Shown: positions 63,099 to 64,000 of the stretch, piece after piece | How the letters are laid out: the number at the start of each line of letters is the position of its first letter | Position numbering within the stretch: the first letter of the stretch is position 1 | Assembly (NCBI RefSeq): GCF_002001045.1 | Contig: NZ_MUNR01000006.1 | Coordinates: forward strand, 1 to 64,000 | DNA length: 64,000 nt | Origin: Rhodanobacter sp. C01 | Lineage (GTDB): Bacteria; Pseudomonadota; Gammaproteobacteria; Xanthomonadales; Rhodanobacteraceae | Direction of reading: 5' to 3' | Position numbers and translations under genes: made by a program | The notes under the pieces: model-generated | What the model saw: the letters and a program-made list of their open reading frames with translations, nothing else | Databases searched by the model: none | What the model was told of the DNA's origin: nothing

Positions 63099-63518
63099 GT
63101 GAAGTTCGACGTGAAGGCCGCTATTGCAAGATGTACGAGCCTCGCGTTCGTCTTCCTTCTCGTCGGCTGTGGGGACCATCAATCCCTACCACCCCAGAGG
63201 CCCGTGGCCATTTTGAAAGATGACGTTTGCGAGATATGCGGAATGTATATCGAAGCATCATCCGGACCTCGCAGTGAGGCCTGTTTGAAGAGCAGCGATA
63301 AACCATTGAAGTTTGATTCGACGCGATATTTCCCTGCCTATGTGCTACGGCCGGGAAATGAACTGCGACTGGAGCACTTTTTTTGCAGGAGAGTGAGGGT
63401 ATTGACTGGAATCATCCGTCGAACGCCACCGAGGGGAAAAGTGATGCAGCTGCCAACGGCCTGTAGCGGGTTCCATATCACGTGGATAAAGTTACAGACC
63501 GCGCTGTCATGTTGCTAA
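63099..63518 (+). pseudogene. nosL: Second nosL, frameshifted
   Basis: From GTG 63099 a lipoprotein signal ends FLLVGC, and the copper motif CEICGMYIEASSGPR is intact. Similarity to the first NosL (45749) holds to LRLEHFF. After the run of seven T at 63378-63384 the frame is lost; the next frame reads LQESEGIDWNHPSNAT, the equivalent of VQDSARINWQHPSNEA in the intact copy, and then a TAG follows. One indel in the T-run explains the break, so this is a recent-looking pseudogene (or a sequencing error in a homopolymer). Confidence 0.85.
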
Positions 63519-63619
63519 AAAGTGGATTGATGGACCTCCCATCGGGGTGAACGCAGTCTCGTCGAAGTATTGAAATCAACCGCATCGCGCATTTAGCGCT
63601 GCAAGTTGTGAGGTGATCT

Positions 63620-63853
63620 ATGTTTGGTCTTGATAGTATCTGGCACTGGGTGTTGGTGCTTGTCATCGTCCTGGTGTTCTTTGGCACCGGAAAGTTACGC
63701 AATGCTGGCGGCGATCTTGGCGCGGCCATTCGTGATTTCAAAAAAGGTATGAAGGGTGGTGTTGAAACCGGCCCGTCCGAGCAGCTAAAGGCCGACCCTC
63801 CTGTAGATACCTCCGCGCAAGTCAAGAACGCCGAACGCGAACGCGTGTCGTAG
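63620..63853 (+). CDS. tatA: TatA, Tat translocase subunit
   Basis: 77 residues. [20 protein letters not shown] is the membrane helix, with the [14 protein letters not shown] hinge and the amphipathic helix [13 protein letters not shown] behind it; the tail is acidic and polar. It multimerises to pass folded Tat substrates. GAGG precedes the ATG. Local Tat substrates include NosZ, ApbE and both HiPIPs. A decayed copy lies at 46619. Confidence 0.92.
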   Translation: MFGLDSIWHWVLVLVIVLVFFGTGKLRNAGGDLGAAIRDFKKGMKGGVETGPSEQLKADPPVDTSAQVKNAERERVS

Positions 63854-63857
63854 CCTT

Positions 63858-64000
63858 GTGTTTGGAATCGGCTTCAATGAGCTTCTTCTGATTGCCGTGC
63901 TGGCGTTGATCGTGCTTGGTCCCGAGCGTCTGCCGGGAGTTGCACGCACCGTCGGTGCGATGGCGCGGCGTGCCCGTTCCGTCTGGGCCGACGTTCAGGC
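63858..64000 (+). CDS. tatB: TatB, partial at the window edge
   Basis: Starts at GTG 63858, 4 bp after the tatA stop, and runs off the right end with 47 codons visible. [20 protein letters not shown] then [19 protein letters not shown] is the TatB membrane helix, Pro hinge and amphipathic helix. It binds the twin-arginine signal with TatC. A decayed copy lies at 46855. Confidence 0.92.
   Translation, partial: MFGIGFNELLLIAVLALIVLGPERLPGVARTVGAMARRARSVWADVQ

Noticed and set aside
1-64000. CRISPR arrays, tRNA/rRNA genes, complete insertion sequences
   Set aside because: I read for repeat-spacer patterns, tRNA-like cloverleafs and transposase motifs and found none that I could support.

Overview
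The window is GC-rich DNA from a denitrifying gammaproteobacterium. The Tat-exported clade I type NosZ, the FabA/FabB, NadA/NadB and UbiU/UbiV genes and the general style of the genes fit the Xanthomonadales family Rhodanobacteraceae (Rhodanobacter or a close relative). This assignment is from protein character only and was not tested by any search. Almost everything here serves life at low oxygen. Most promoters carry a 14-bp dyad of the form TTGA(T/C)-N4-(A/G)TCAA, the binding pattern of FNR/ANR/DNR-type regulators. I count sixteen intergenic dyads that keep both TTGA and TCAA halves, plus three near matches, and an FNR/CRP-family regulator is encoded in the middle of them (8725-9462).

Layout. 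1-1145 is the edge of an accessory region (radC-like gene, tiny coupled ORFs). 1334-12267 is a stress and persistence block: an NRAMP-like metal transporter, five of the window's six universal stress proteins, a GNAT acetyltransferase, a CBS protein, the FNR-like regulator, a hybrid PAS-histidine kinase and its OmpR-type response regulator. 12436-16835 is a four-gene ABC export system with its own TolC-like channel. 16968-32589 is a fermentation and salvage block: acetoacetyl-CoA reductase, acetate kinase, a MaoC-phosphotransacetylase fusion, a sixth universal stress protein, phosphoketolase, a BON protein, a three-gene operon of nucleoside phosphorylase, PRPP synthetase-like protein and beta-CASP nuclease, and a zinc alcohol dehydrogenase. 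Inside it lies a divergent pair of a Cyc2-like monoheme porin and a HiPIP. In gene content this block resembles the low-oxygen-activated (lxa) locus described in Burkholderia cenocepacia.

33305-35005 holds a TlpA-like thioredoxin and an outer-membrane barrel. 35794-46483 is a full nitrous oxide reductase operon (ferredoxin-NADP reductase-like flavoprotein, HiPIP, ApbE/NosX, NosR, NosZ, NosD, NosF, NosY, NosL), with its FNR-type box at 35713. After nosL come decayed tatA and tatB remnants. A second nosL (frameshifted) followed by intact tatA and tatB closes the window at 63099-64000. The two nosL-tatA-tatB copies bracket 47337-62769, a block of two converging box-headed operons that mostly encode oxygen-independent versions of biosynthetic steps: ubiquinone (UbiD, UbiU, UbiV, UbiT), NAD (NadB, NadA) and unsaturated fatty acids (FabA, FabB). 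With them are two PLP enzymes, a haemolysin-III-like membrane protein, a DGC-domain protein, an NnrS-like membrane protein and a DUF2249 protein.

The most novel-looking item is the UbiT protein at 59945-60805, which carries an AroQ-type chorismate mutase-like domain at its N terminus, so that a chorismate-handling fold is joined to the lipid-binding factor of anaerobic ubiquinone synthesis. Other strong leads are the Cyc2-like/HiPIP pair, the reciprocally decayed nosL-tat duplication and the likely RNA-to-acetyl-phosphate salvage route.
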